Shown: positions 34,961 through 46,290, counted from the first letter of the stretch. The stretch: 64,000 bases of DNA from Poseidonocella sp. HB161398 (GCF_005870025.1 NZ_VATA01000003.1:186001-250000); one strand, 5' to 3'. The notes: generated from the sequence alone by a model not told the origin. Numbers and translations: made by a program.

Positions 34961-35578
34961 ATGCGCCATGTGATCGGACCAGGCCGGCCCCAAGCGAGGC
35001 CGGGACAGGTGATCGGACTGCTCGGCGGATCGTTCGATCCGCCGCATGAAGGTCATGTGCATATCTCGCTCGAGGCGCTGCGCCGCTTCCGGCTGGACCG
35101 GATCTGGTGGCTGGTCTCTCCCGGCAACCCGCTGAAATCCGAAGGCCCGGCCTCGATGCCGCGCCGCATGGAGGCGGCGGAACGGCTGGTCGGCGGCCAT
35201 CCCCGCATCACCGTCACCGATATCGAGATGCGGCTGGGCACGCGCTACACCGCCGCGACGCTCGAGGGCATCCTCGGCGCCTATCCCGGCACGCGCTTCG
35301 TCTGGCTGATGGGCGAGGACAACCTGGCGGGCTTCCACCGCTGGGACCGCTGGCGCTCGATCTTCGAGGCGGTGCCGATCGGCGTGCTGGCGCGGCCGGG
35401 GCAGTCGATCTCGGCGCGCACCGCGCGGGCCTCGCGGCTCTATCGCGGGGCGCGGGTCCCGCCGGGCGCGGCGCAGCTCCTGGGGCGCAAGCCGCCCCCC
35501 GCCTGGTGCCATCTGCCGATCCCGCTCTGCGGCATCTCCTCGACCCAGCTGCGCGCCAGCGGGCTCTGGGTGCGCTGA
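34961..35578 (+). CDS. nadD: Nicotinate-nucleotide adenylyltransferase
   Basis: A 205-residue enzyme forming nicotinate adenine dinucleotide in NAD synthesis. The nucleotidyltransferase motif GLLGGSFDPPHEGHVHIS lies at residues 18-36, followed by WWLVSPGNPLK and, near the end, the ISSTQLRASG motif. The N-terminal 16 residues are a short Arg/Pro-rich extension seen in related alphaproteobacteria. The rsfS gene, a frequent neighbour, is not here. Confidence 0.96.
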   Translation: MRHVIGPGRPQARPGQVIGLLGGSFDPPHEGHVHISLEALRRFRLDRIWWLVSPGNPLKSEGPASMPRRMEAAERLVGGHPRITVTDIEMRLGTRYTAATLEGILGAYPGTRFVWLMGEDNLAGFHRWDRWRSIFEAVPIGVLARPGQSISARTARASRLYRGARVPPGAAQLLGRKPPPAWCHLPIPLCGISSTQLRASGLWVR

Positions 35579-35656
35579 GACGGGCCGCGGCTCTTGAATT
35601 CTCAACTTTTTAAGGCGAGGCTGCGGCCTGCAGCCCCTCTCGAACAGGAGACGTCC

Positions 35657-37165
35657 ATGCAGAGGCTCACACGTCGCGGCGTCCTGGCCGGTCTCGGCGC
35701 ACTTGCTGCTGTGCCGCTCCCGGCGCTCGGCTCGCCGGTCCCTGTCCGGCGCCCCGAGCATCTGGGTGTTCCCGGCACGCGCAAGACGCCGCCCCCGTCC
35801 AGATACGATGTCGGCCCGGAATCCGAGGCGCTGGTGAAGAACTTCCGGCTGAGCGGCGAGTTCAGCTACCAGCTGGTCGATGCCGTCACGGGCGACTTCC
35901 TGGCGGGCTACAATGCCGAGGAGCCGATGGCCCCGGCCAGCACCTGCAAGTCGATCACCACCGCCTATGCGCTGGCGCATCTCGGCGCGGCCTACCGCTT
36001 CCGCACGCGGCTGCTGGCGACGGGGCCCCTGCGCGACGGACGGCTCGAGGGCGACCTGATCCTGGCGGGCGGCGGCGATCCGACGCTGAGCTCGGACGAT
36101 ATCGACGCGCTGCTCGACCAGCTCGCCGGGCTCGGCCTGCGCGAGATCGCCGGCAGCTTCAAGGTCTGGGACGGCGCGCTGCCCTATGTCGAGGAGATCG
36201 ATCCAGGCCAGCCCGACCATCTGGCCTACAACCCCTCGGTCTCGGGGCTGAACCTGAATTTCAACCGCGTGCATTTCGGCTGGAAGCAGCAGGGCGGGGA
36301 CTACGCGCTGGAGATGGACGCGCGGACCGGGCACGTGGTGCCGCCGGTGCGCATGGTGACGATGAGCACCTCGAACCGCAGCGGGCCGATCTTCACGGTG
36401 GAGACCGACGATGCAGGGCGCGAGGCCTGGACCGTGGCGCGCCCGGCGCTCGGCGGCAGCGGCGCGCGCTGGCTGCCGGTGCGCAACACCGCCCGCTACA
36501 CCGCCGAGGTGATGCGCACGCTGGCGGCGATGCGCAAGCCCGCGCTGGTGCTGCCCGAACCCGAATACATCGACACGCTGCCCGAAGCCGTGCCGGTCGC
36601 GCTGCACCAGAGCGCGCCGCTGGCCGAGGTCGCGCGCGACATGCTGAAATACTCGACCAATCTCACGGCCGAGGTGCTGGGGCTGACCGCGACCACGGCG
36701 CGGACCGGCAAGCGCCCGGCCGACCTGGCCTCCTCGGCGGCCGAGATGACCCGCTGGGCGCATGGCATCGGCATGACCGAATGCAATCTGGTAGACCATT
36801 CCGGGCTGGGCCCGGCATCGCGCGTCACCGCCCGCGACATGACCCGGCTGCTGGTCCATGCCGGCATGGATGGCGAGCTGCGCTCGCTGATGAAGCATGT
36901 CGCGCTCTATACCAAGCAGGGCAAGGCGGAGCCGTTCGAGCTGCGCGCCAAGACCGGGACGCTGAATTTCGTGAGCTGCCTGACCGGCTATGTGCGGCGT
37001 CCGGGCAAGTCGCCGCTGATCTTCGCCATCCTGACCGCCGAGCCCGAGCGCCGCGCGAAGATCGCCCCCGGCGACGAGGAGAGCCCGGCCGGGTCGCATG
37101 GCTGGACGGGTGCCTCGCGGGCGCTGCAATACGATCTGGTGCGGCTCTGGTCGGACCGCGTCTGA
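35657..37165 (+). CDS. dacB: D-alanyl-D-alanine carboxypeptidase/endopeptidase (PBP4 type)
   Basis: A 502-residue class C penicillin-binding protein, exported via an N-terminal signal with a twin-Arg-like start (LTRRGVLAGLGALAAVPLPA). Active-site motifs: SxxK in PASTCKS (near residue 97), SxN in KYSTN (near 333) and KTG in RAKTGTLN (near 433). It trims or cleaves peptidoglycan crosslinks in the periplasm. CAGGAGACGTCC precedes the ATG at 35657. It is 78 bases after nadD on the same strand. Confidence 0.93.
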   Translation: MQRLTRRGVLAGLGALAAVPLPALGSPVPVRRPEHLGVPGTRKTPPPSRYDVGPESEALVKNFRLSGEFSYQLVDAVTGDFLAGYNAEEPMAPASTCKSITTAYALAHLGAAYRFRTRLLATGPLRDGRLEGDLILAGGGDPTLSSDDIDALLDQLAGLGLREIAGSFKVWDGALPYVEEIDPGQPDHLAYNPSVSGLNLNFNRVHFGWKQQGGDYALEMDARTGHVVPPVRMVTMSTSNRSGPIFTVETDDAGREAWTVARPALGGSGARWLPVRNTARYTAEVMRTLAAMRKPALVLPEPEYIDTLPEAVPVALHQSAPLAEVARDMLKYSTNLTAEVLGLTATTARTGKRPADLASSAAEMTRWAHGIGMTECNLVDHSGLGPASRVTARDMTRLLVHAGMDGELRSLMKHVALYTKQGKAEPFELRAKTGTLNFVSCLTGYVRRPGKSPLIFAILTAEPERRAKIAPGDEESPAGSHGWTGASRALQYDLVRLWSDRV

Positions 37166-37211
37166 GCCCGGCCCCGGCGACCGGGGCAGGGCATTGCGCC
37201 AGGGGGGCGCC

Positions 37212-37946
37212 TCAGGCGGCGTCGAGCGCGGCGATGATGGCGCCGAAATCCGCGGCCTTCAGCGAGGCGCCGCCGACCAGCGCGCCGTCGACATTGGAGA
37301 CTGCGAAGATCTCGGCGGCATTGCCGGGCTTCACCGAGCCGCCATAGAGCAGCGGGATGTCGTCCGCCGGGGCGCCGAAACGTTCGGCCAGGGCGGCGCG
37401 CATCGCGTCATGGACCTCGGCGATCTGCTCCAGCGTCGGGGTGCGGCCGGTGCCGATCGCCCAGACGGGTTCGTAGGCGACGACGACCCCGACCGTGTCG
37501 GGCAGCGAGCCCGCCAGCTGCGAGGTCACGACGGCCAGCGTGTCGCCCGCGTCGCGCTCGGCCTCGGTCTCGCCGACGCAGATCACCGGCAGCAGCCCGG
37601 CGCCGAGCGCGGCCTCGGCCTTGGCCCTGACCAGCGCGTCGGTCTCGCCATGGTCGGCGCGGCGCTCGGAATGGCCCAGGATCACGTGGCTGCCGCCGGC
37701 ATCGGCGATCATCGCCGCGCTGATATCGCCGGTATGGGCGCCGCTGGCCGCGGCATGGCAGTCCTGGCCGCCGACGGCGATGAAGCTGCCCTTGCAGGTC
37801 TCGGCCATCGCCGCGACCAGCGTCGCCGCCGGGCAGAGGAGCACGCCGCAGCCGGGCGCATCAGACGCCAGCAGCGCCTTCACCTCCGCCAGATCGGCAG
37901 TCAGCCCGTTCATTTTCCAGTTTCCTGCCGCGAGCTTGCGTGCCAT
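37212..37946 (-). CDS. tpiA: Triosephosphate isomerase
   Basis: A 244-residue TIM barrel converting DHAP to glyceraldehyde-3-phosphate. Motifs: AAGNWKMNG at the N-terminus, catalytic His in [10 protein letters not shown], catalytic Glu in [13 protein letters not shown], and [14 protein letters not shown] 37946 is spaced properly from AAGGGAGAG; an in-frame GTG two codons upstream is less suitable. It is last in a minus-strand gene series. Confidence 0.97.
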   Translation of the reverse strand: MARKLAAGNWKMNGLTADLAEVKALLASDAPGCGVLLCPAATLVAAMAETCKGSFIAVGGQDCHAAASGAHTGDISAAMIADAGGSHVILGHSERRADHGETDALVRAKAEAALGAGLLPVICVGETEAERDAGDTLAVVTSQLAGSLPDTVGVVVAYEPVWAIGTGRTPTLEQIAEVHDAMRAALAERFGAPADDIPLLYGGSVKPGNAAEIFAVSNVDGALVGGASLKAADFGAIIAALDAA

Positions 37947-38062
37947 CGCCACTCTCCCTTCTCGTGTGTCTGCCGGACCGGGACGGTCCGTCCCGGAGGC
38001 TTAGCACAAGTCGGAGGCGGGGCAACCGGGGTAACATGCCGCCGCGGCGGGCGGCACCCGGA

Positions 38063-38422
38063 TCAGCTCTGCTGGGGGTCGGCGAACTTGATCGACTCGC
38101 CGCAGCCGCAGGCGTCGACGACATTGGGGTTGCGGAACTTGAAGCCCGCCTCGAGCAGCGAGACCTCGTAGTCGATCTCGGTGCCGAACAGGAACATCTG
38201 CGCCATCGGGGCGATCATCACCCGCGCGCCGTCCTGTTCCACGACCTCGTCCATCGGGTCGACCTCGGAGACGTACTCCATGGTGTATTCCATGCCCGCG
38301 CAGCCGCCCTTCTTGACGCCGATGCGCAGCCCCTGGCGATCGTCCTTCGCCATCAGGCTGTTGATCTGCTTTGCGGCCGACTGGGTAAGGGTCACGGCCT
38401 GCTTGCCGGGGATTCCGAACAT
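38063..38422 (-). CDS. A-type iron-sulfur carrier protein (IscA/SufA/ErpA family)
   Basis: A 119-residue HesB-fold protein. The three cluster-binding cysteines are in GVKKGGCAGMEY and the C-terminal ACGCGES. It carries Fe-S clusters from scaffold to target proteins. AGGAGCGCAAC precedes the ATG. Together with sufT 1.5 kb away it indicates a SUF-linked Fe-S maturation group, although sufBCDS are not in the window. Confidence 0.94.
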   Translation of the reverse strand: MFGIPGKQAVTLTQSAAKQINSLMAKDDRQGLRIGVKKGGCAGMEYTMEYVSEVDPMDEVVEQDGARVMIAPMAQMFLFGTEIDYEVSLLEAGFKFRNPNVVDACGCGESIKFADPQQS

Positions 38423-38471
38423 GTTGCGCTCCTGACTAACGCAAGGAAGATAGGGGATTGCGGCCGCCAAC

Positions 38472-39221
38472 TCAAGGGAGGAGCAGCCCGGGAATGCCCC
38501 CCGGCGCCAGTCCGAGCACCATGAGCCGCACGCCGAGCCCGGTCAGCACCGCCCAGCCGACCGAGGCCATGGTGCCGATGATGACGTATTCGGCGACCTT
38601 GCGGCTTTTCTGCGCGTCCGAGAAGCGCAGCGCCGACTTGGCGGCGACCAGCACCGCGATCCCGGCGACATTGCCGGTCAGCACCGAGATGAAGGCCAGG
38701 CCGCGCTCCAGATGGCCGATCAGCGCGCCCGCGCCCTTCAGCCCGCCGCCATTGACCTGGGCGCGCAGGCTCCAGTCGCGCTCCATCAGCGGGGCGATCA
38801 GCATCTGCACCGCGATCCCGCCGGCCCGCGTGGCAAAGAGCGCCCCGGCGGCCAGCGCCATCGCCGCGGGCGCCGCGGCGGGCAGATGCGCCGCCCAGAG
38901 CCCCTGGGCCCAGCCGGAGGCGAAGAATGCGGGCAGGGCGAAGACGGCGGAGATATGGATGGCCTGGTCGGCGAGATAGCCCCAGAGCCGGGCGGGCACG
39001 AAGCGCGTCTTGGCCGCGTCCGTGGCCATGTGCAGCGCGGTCACGGCGGCGACCAGCGGCAGCCCGGCGAATCCCAGCGCCAGCCAGCTTGCCGCGAAGA
39101 CGATGGCGCCGTGCAGCGCCAGCACGCGGAACCGGTGCTTGTTCTCGACGATCCAGTCGGTCTGGAAGGCGTAGTCGGCCAGGACATGGGCCAGAAGCAG
39201 CGCCGCGGAGGTTTCGAGCAT
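38472..39221 (-). CDS. DUF3307 membrane protein
   Basis: A 249-residue polytopic membrane protein. The N-terminal LLLAHVLADYAFQTDWIVENK is characteristic of DUF3307, followed by a His-rich helix (LHGAIVFAASWLALG, ALHMATDAAKTRF) and about five more membrane segments. The conserved His/Asp residues in the helices suggest a membrane enzyme or metal site, but no function is established. It follows the SatD-like gene, with tandem operator-like dyads in the gap. Confidence 0.85.
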   Translation of the reverse strand: MLETSAALLLAHVLADYAFQTDWIVENKHRFRVLALHGAIVFAASWLALGFAGLPLVAAVTALHMATDAAKTRFVPARLWGYLADQAIHISAVFALPAFFASGWAQGLWAAHLPAAAPAAMALAAGALFATRAGGIAVQMLIAPLMERDWSLRAQVNGGGLKGAGALIGHLERGLAFISVLTGNVAGIAVLVAAKSALRFSDAQKSRKVAEYVIIGTMASVGWAVLTGLGVRLMVLGLAPGGIPGLLLP

Positions 39222-39242
39222 GGGAAGCCTGCTATCCGAATA

Positions 39243-39292
39243 AACAAGACATATAACTTGTAATTTAAAAAACAAGCCCTGTGACTTGTAAT
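39243..39292. promoter_or_regulatory. Tandem palindromic operators ACAAG-N8-CTTGT
   Basis: Two copies of a dyad occur 28 bp apart: ACAAG(44-48)-N8-CTTGT(57-61) and ACAAG(72-76)-N8-CTTGT(85-89), counted from 39200. Both are preceded by A and followed by AAT, so the repeat unit AACAAG-N8-CTTGTAAT is conserved outside the dyad too. The tract is very AT-rich compared with its surroundings. It lies 22-71 bases upstream of the DUF3307 start, between it and the SatD-like gene, which itself encodes an HTH. Confidence 0.7.
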
Positions 39293-39311
39293 GCGGAGAA
39301 CAGGGCGGATT

Positions 39312-39935
39312 CTAGCCCAGGCGGGGTTCGGCCCAGGCCATGACCTGTTCTAGCGCCCAGAAGCCCGCCAGGTCCAGCCGGTCCTGGACGGCCTGCTGGC
39401 TCAGCCCCAGCCCCGCGCCGATCTCCGCCTGGCTGGGCGCATCGGGCGGCAGGGCAAGCGCCACGGCCTCGGCCTGGGCGGCGCTCCAGCGGGCGGCCAG
39501 CGCGTCGCAGAGCGCGACCGCCTCGGCCAGCCCATCGGGGGCGTCCCCGGCGGCGGCGGCCAGGCGGCGGCGGCGCAGCAGCGTGTCGAGGCAGTGCCCG
39601 GCATGGCGGAAGGCCGGGCCGTCGGCATCGGAGAGGTCGCGGCTGCCGGGGCTGTCGATGCCGCCGAAGCCGAGCGCGATGCGGGTGGAGGGAAGGTCCT
39701 CGGCCATGCGGAACCGCGCCCGCAGGTAGAGCCCGGCGCGCAGCGCCAGGGGGGCGGGACGGATCAGCGCCTGCCAGCCGTCGCCGCGGAACCGGGTCAG
39801 GCGCGGCGGCGCGGCGCCCCAGCGGGCGACCTCGCCGAAGCTTTCGCCAAGCAGCGCGAAGGCCGCGGCCACCGGACCCGGCCCGGCCCGCACGGAGCCC
39901 ACCAGGTCGCCGGAGATGACGGCGCCGCCTTCCAT
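39312..39935 (-). CDS. SatD-family protein with C-terminal HTH
   Basis: A 207-residue protein beginning EGGAVISGDLVGS, the SatD-family opening (nucleotide-cyclase-like or ligand-sensing fold), with FRGDGWQALI near residue 48 and GFGGIDSPGSRDLSDADGPAF near 105. The last 45 residues form a helix-turn-helix (PSQAEIGAGLGLSQQAVQDRL), suggesting that it senses a ligand and binds DNA. It starts seven bases after the sufT stop. The palindromic pair downstream is a natural candidate target (inference). Confidence 0.75.
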   Translation of the reverse strand: MEGGAVISGDLVGSVRAGPGPVAAAFALLGESFGEVARWGAAPPRLTRFRGDGWQALIRPAPLALRAGLYLRARFRMAEDLPSTRIALGFGGIDSPGSRDLSDADGPAFRHAGHCLDTLLRRRRLAAAAGDAPDGLAEAVALCDALAARWSAAQAEAVALALPPDAPSQAEIGAGLGLSQQAVQDRLDLAGFWALEQVMAWAEPRLG

Positions 39936-39942
39936 TTCCGTC

Positions 39943-40314
39943 TTACATGAAGCCCAGTTCCAGGCGCGCCTCGTCGGACATCATCTCCATCCCCCAGGGC
40001 GGGTTCCAGGTCAGGTCGACATTGACGCTTTTCACGCCGGGCAGGGGTTCCACCGCATCGGCGACCCAGCCGGGCATGTCGCCTGCGACCGGACAGCCCG
40101 GCGCGGTCAGCGTCATGATGATGTTGACGTCGTTCTCGTCGCTGATCTCGACCGTGTAGACGAGGCCCAGATCGTAGATGTTCACCGGGATCTCGGGGTC
40201 GTAGACGCTGCGGCAGGCCTCCACGACCGCTTCATGCAGCGGATGGTCGGTGGAGGACGGCTTGATGAGCGGCGCGCCCTCGAGCTGGGGATCGGAGGTG
40301 TCGGTCACGGACAT
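39943..40314 (-). CDS. sufT: SufT/MIP18-family Fe-S assembly factor (DUF59)
   Basis: A 123-residue protein with the PaaD/MIP18 motifs VYDPEIPVNIYDLGLVY and LTAPGCPVAGDMP (the conserved Cys near residue 74), and the C-terminal DLTWNPPWGMEMMSDEARLELG. Such proteins help mature Fe-S proteins in the SUF pathway. It is first in the minus-strand set sufT, SatD-like, DUF3307, A-type carrier. Confidence 0.93.
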   Translation of the reverse strand: MSVTDTSDPQLEGAPLIKPSSTDHPLHEAVVEACRSVYDPEIPVNIYDLGLVYTVEISDENDVNIIMTLTAPGCPVAGDMPGWVADAVEPLPGVKSVNVDLTWNPPWGMEMMSDEARLELGFM

Positions 40315-40615
40315 GCATATTCCTCGTGTTTCACTCGGGAATATAGGCTGCGGCGGCCGCGAGGTCCAGAACCCTCCCGCGGGCGGCCCGGGCCCCGCGT
40401 CAGGCGCGGCGCAGGCGGCAGGCCGTGCAGGACCGGGCCCCTGGCGCCATTTCCGCCAGCAATGGCAGGCCCGGCGGCTGCGGAAGATGAAGCGATCGTG
40501 ACCGCGGCGGGGGCGCTGCTGCGGCGCAGGGCCCGGATGCCCGCCATGCGGGCATTGCCGGAACGGCAGTCGCCCGGGGCGCGCGGGAGAATCACCCGGC
40601 CGCGATCCGGCCGGC
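40315..40615. other. Intergenic region upstream of sufT
   Basis: About 301 bases, extremely GC-rich with many short inverted repeats (for example GATCGTGACCGC, and the CCCGCCATGCGGG hairpin near 40549). No frame has a ribosome-binding site plus plausible composition. The sufT promoter should lie at 40320-40380. Confidence 0.35.
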
Positions 40616-43331
<2,716 letters not shown>

Positions 43332-43353
43332 GCCCGGGTCCGTCCCGCGGGCC

Positions 43354-43716
43354 TCACTGCGGGACGAGGGCCGATTTCATGTCGCTCCAGACCTGGAGTC
43401 GGCAGGCCCGCTGGTCGGTCAGCTTGGTGCCGAGCTCCTCGTGGAGCACGTTGAGATATTCCTTTTCGTTGAACGCGAAGCTGCCTTCGGCCCCGGCATC
43501 GGCCATCAGCTTGGCCAGCCCCTTGATATGGCCCTCGGCCGCGCCCGAGAAGCTGGTCTCGCTGGTATTGCCGTTCAGGAAGTACTCGCCGCAAATGCCG
43601 TCGGCGACCTGCAGGATGGCCGAGATCGTCTGCGGGTCGAGCGCCGCCTGGGCGCGGAGCGGCGCGGCGGGCAGGAGGGCCAGGGCGGCGAGGAGAAGGG
43701 GCGCGCATGCGGTCAT
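43354..43716 (-). CDS. Exported small protein, paralogue of the next gene's N-terminal half
   Basis: A 120-residue protein with a signal peptide (APLLLAALALLPAAPLRA). The mature part (DPQTISAILQVADGICGEYFLNGN through EELGTKLTDQRACRLQVWSDM) aligns with the N-terminal domain of the upstream gene product, including two conserved cysteines likely to form a disulfide. Function unknown. It starts four bases after the upstream stop, so they form an operon; convergent with tgt. Confidence 0.75.
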   Translation of the reverse strand: MTACAPLLLAALALLPAAPLRAQAALDPQTISAILQVADGICGEYFLNGNTSETSFSGAAEGHIKGLAKLMADAGAEGSFAFNEKEYLNVLHEELGTKLTDQRACRLQVWSDMKSALVPQ

Positions 43717-43720
43717 GGGA

Positions 43721-44389
43721 TCACCAGGGGGATTTGATGTAGGCATCGGGAACCTGCGTGCGGGCGATCGACAGCATCTCCTGCGCCGATTGCCGCGAGC
43801 CGACCGGGGTGACGACGGAGTAGTAGCCGTTCCTGAGATTCGGGTAGTCGCCGGTGCGGATGATCGCGGGCAGGAGCCCCAGCCCGGTGATCTCGCGCAG
43901 CCGCCGCTCGGCCCCGGCGCGGTCGGGAAAGCTGCCCATGATGACGAACCAGGCCGCCTCCGACGGGGTGTAGCGCGCGCTCTGGCCGCTGAAATCGGGA
44001 AGCGCCGCGGGCACCGGGGCCGTGACCGGCGCGGTGGCGACGAAGGCCTGGCCGACGATGCCCATCAGGTCGTTCCAGATCTCCAGCCGGCAGGTGCGCA
44101 CATCGCTGAACTCGGCGCCGAGCTGTTCGCGCAGGAGGCCGACATACTGGGTCGAGGAGGTGGTCTGGCGGCTGGCATAGCCCTTTTCCTCCAGCGTCTC
44201 GGAGAGGGCGTCGAGCGAGTTGCGGATGTCGGTGTCGGATTTCGAGGCGGAGCCCGTGGCGTTGTAGTCGCCGCACATCAGGATGGCCGTGCCGTAGATG
44301 TACTGGATCGTGTCGCGGTCGAGGCTTTCGGCGGAGGCCGCGCCCGCGGCGGCGGCCAGGGCCAGGACTGTCCCCAGGGTCTGACGCAT
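43721..44389 (-). CDS. Exported protein with C-terminal SPOR-like domain
   Basis: A 222-residue secreted protein. The signal peptide is LGTVLALAAAAGAASA. Residues of about 25-115 form the two-Cys helical domain shared with the following gene. Residues of about 145-215 (AWFVIMGSFPDRAGAERRL, and NGYYSVVTPVGSRQSAQEML) match the SPOR domain, which in other proteins binds denuded septal peptidoglycan. So it may bind cell wall at division sites, but its helical domain is unrecognised. GGGAGGGGTGCCT precedes the ATG. Confidence 0.75.
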   Translation of the reverse strand: MRQTLGTVLALAAAAGAASAESLDRDTIQYIYGTAILMCGDYNATGSASKSDTDIRNSLDALSETLEEKGYASRQTTSSTQYVGLLREQLGAEFSDVRTCRLEIWNDLMGIVGQAFVATAPVTAPVPAALPDFSGQSARYTPSEAAWFVIMGSFPDRAGAERRLREITGLGLLPAIIRTGDYPNLRNGYYSVVTPVGSRQSAQEMLSIARTQVPDAYIKSPW

Positions 44390-44524
44390 AGGCACCCCTC
44401 CCGTCCGGCAGCTCCCGCCGCCTCTTGACCAAAGGTAAACCTAATCCTGCAGGGCCGCAACTTTGAGTTGATCTCCTCGGACCGGGACGGGGGCGGACCC
44501 GCCTGCGCCGGTCCCGGAAACGCA

Positions 44525-44550
44525 AAAGGCCCCCGCGATGCGGGGGCCTT
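44525..44550 (-). terminator. Rho-independent terminator for the 63-residue protein gene
   Basis: On the minus strand AAGGCCCCCGC pairs with GCGGGGGCCTT around a short loop, followed by TTGCG. It is 27 bases beyond the stop of the gene at 44578-44769. Confidence 0.8.
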
Positions 44551-44577
44551 CGAAGCGTCTGCCCGGGGGCGGGGGCA

Positions 44578-44769
44578 TCACTCTTCCTGGTCGGATGAGG
44601 ACGTGTCCCTCGCCAGCCTTGCGGCCTTCAGCTTCGCTGTCTGTTCCGCACGTGCGCTGGCCTCGCTTTCGAGGATCAGCTTGGCCGCGGCCGCCGTTTT
44701 TTCGAAGGGCGACTTCGGCTTCTGCGGAGCCTCCCGGAATAATCCGGGAGAGGCTTTCTTTTTTGTCAT
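44578..44769 (-). CDS. Small Lys/Ala-rich helical protein
   Basis: A 63-residue protein (starts MTKKKASPGLFREAPQKPKS) with a basic N-terminus and Ala/Glu-rich helix (KLILESEASARAEQTAKLKAARLA) ending in acidic residues. AAGGAG sits four bases before the ATG. Its position, 51 bases after the second csp gene on the same strand and followed by a terminator, suggests co-transcription with csp. Function unknown. Confidence 0.7.
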   Translation of the reverse strand: MTKKKASPGLFREAPQKPKSPFEKTAAAAKLILESEASARAEQTAKLKAARLARDTSSSDQEE

Positions 44770-44820
44770 GAGTCTCCTTGCGGCCGGCCGACCATGTCGG
44801 CACCTGGCCAGGTTGGAGAA

Positions 44821-45027
44821 TTATGCCAGTGCCAGATCGCGTGCCGATTGGCGGCCGTCACGGCCGGTCTCGATTTCGAACGTCACTTTCTGTCCGTCAT
44901 CGAGGTGGCTGATCCCGGCGCGCTCGACCGCGGAAATGTGCACGAACACATCCTTGTTGCCGCCGTCGGGCTGGATGAAGCCGAAGCCTTTGGTGGAGTT
45001 GAACCATTTCACGGTGCCAGTGGCCAT
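44821..45027 (-). CDS. Cold-shock domain protein (second copy)
   Basis: A 68-residue CspA-family protein. RNP-1 is KGFGFIQP and RNP-2 is VFVHIS. AGAAGGAAATCCCACG precedes the ATG. A consensus-like promoter lies about 120 bases upstream, implying a roughly 115-base leader typical of csp mRNAs. It may be co-transcribed with the small helical protein gene that follows. Confidence 0.96.
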   Translation of the reverse strand: MATGTVKWFNSTKGFGFIQPDGGNKDVFVHISAVERAGISHLDDGQKVTFEIETGRDGRQSARDLALA

Positions 45028-45148
45028 CGTGGGATTTCCTTCTATTGATGCTGTCCACGGAATTGCGACAGCCCGGCCGGTCAGTACGAAAAGCAGACTG
45101 AAGCCGGTGAAGGAGACAGGTTGCGGTCGGAATAACTAAGCAGGTCCC

Positions 45149-45176
45149 TATATAAACGGAATCGGCAAAATTGCAA
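45149..45176 (-). promoter_or_regulatory. Candidate sigma-70 promoter for the second csp gene
   Basis: On the minus strand TTGCAA (45171-45176) and TATATA (45149-45154) are separated by 16 bases, a near-consensus -35/-10 pair inside an unusually AT-rich pocket. The predicted start is near 45142, giving a leader of about 115 bases to the csp ATG. Confidence 0.45.
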
Positions 45177-45327
45177 TGGCCCGGGAAAAATGTGCTCCGG
45201 CCCCGGCCGCATCCGGCGGGAAAGGGAGCGGTCCGGGAAAAGTCCCGGGCATGCGACAGGCGCCCCCGGCCGCGCATCGCGCCACCGGGGACGGAAGGCG
45301 GGCTGCCGGGGCAGCAGGGGGCGGAAC

Positions 45328-45358
45328 GGAAAAGGCCCCCGCGATGCGGAGGCCTTCG
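45328..45358 (-). terminator. Terminator after rplY
   Basis: Minus-strand GAAGGCCTCCGC and GCGGGGGCCTTTTCC form an imperfect GC-rich hairpin with a following T-run, 27 bases beyond the rplY stop. Confidence 0.7.
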
Positions 45359-45383
45359 GATCGGTTGCCAGAGGCGCCGGGGA

Positions 45384-46004
45384 TCACTCCTCTGCGGCGG
45401 CCTCTTCTTCCTCGTCAGCGGCACCGCCGCCGAGGCCTGCAGGGGCCTGCAGGTTGGCGATGACGAAGTCGCGGTCGATGGTCGGCGTGACGCCTTCCGG
45501 CAGCTGCGCGTCCGAGATGTGGATGGTGTCGCCGATCTTGCGGCCGGCCAGATCCACGACGATCTTCTCGGGGATGTCGCCGGCGGTCACGACCAGCTCG
45601 ACCTCGGGACGGACCTCGGTCAGGACGCCGCCGCGCTTGAGGGCGGGGCACTGCTCGTGGTTGATGTATTCCACGTGGATGAACAGGTTGATCTTCGACG
45701 CGCGGCGCAGGCGCATGAAGTCCACATGGGTCGGCAGGTCCTTGACCACGTCGCGCTGCACGGAACGGCAGATCACGCGCACGTCTTCCTGGCCCTCGAT
45801 CTTCATGTTGAAGAGGGTCGAGAGGAAGCGGCCCTGCTTCAGGCGCTTCAGCAGGACGTTGAAGGGGATCTGGATCGCCTGCGGTTCGCCTTCGCCACCG
45901 TAGACAACGCCAGGCACCATGCCATTGCGGCGTGCTTCGCGAGCGGCCCCCTTGCCCGTCCCCGCGCGAACCTGGACTTCGAGATCAGGAATCTCACCAG
46001 CCAT
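45384..46004 (-). CDS. rplY: Ribosomal protein bL25 (CTC form)
   Basis: A 206-residue bL25 with the N-terminal 5S-rRNA-binding domain ([23 protein letters not shown]) and the C-terminal CTC extension ending in an acidic tail ([11 protein letters not shown]). The length is typical for alphaproteobacteria. AGGAGATAAGACT precedes the ATG. The pth gene, a common downstream partner, is not here. Confidence 0.96.
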   Translation of the reverse strand: MAGEIPDLEVQVRAGTGKGAAREARRNGMVPGVVYGGEGEPQAIQIPFNVLLKRLKQGRFLSTLFNMKIEGQEDVRVICRSVQRDVVKDLPTHVDFMRLRRASKINLFIHVEYINHEQCPALKRGGVLTEVRPEVELVVTAGDIPEKIVVDLAGRKIGDTIHISDAQLPEGVTPTIDRDFVIANLQAPAGLGGGAADEEEEAAAEE

Positions 46005-46290
46005 AGTCTTATCTCCTAGATGAGTGGGCCGCCTCCAAGGGTGTCGGCCCGGATGAAGCGCGCGCATAGCCGAGAGGCGCCCCTTGCGCAAGGGAAAAGC
46101 GACCGCTGCGCCCCGCCGGGCGCCCGGCATGCACGGCGCTGCCCGGCGACGGGGCGGGCGGCAGGTCAGGCGGCGGGGGTCCGACGCCCACCGATACTAA
46201 ATACTCGGTTGATCGCAAGGGGGGCAGAGCCGCAGACTTTGCTCCAATGGCTGCCATAACGATACTCAACAGCCGCATTGGGAGGAAAAT
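46005..46290. other. Divergent promoter region between rplY and gfa
   Basis: About 286 bases upstream of both rplY (minus) and gfa (plus). The right part (46190-46270) is less GC-rich (ATACTAAATACTCGG and flanks) and probably contains the gfa promoter. No gene. Confidence 0.4.
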
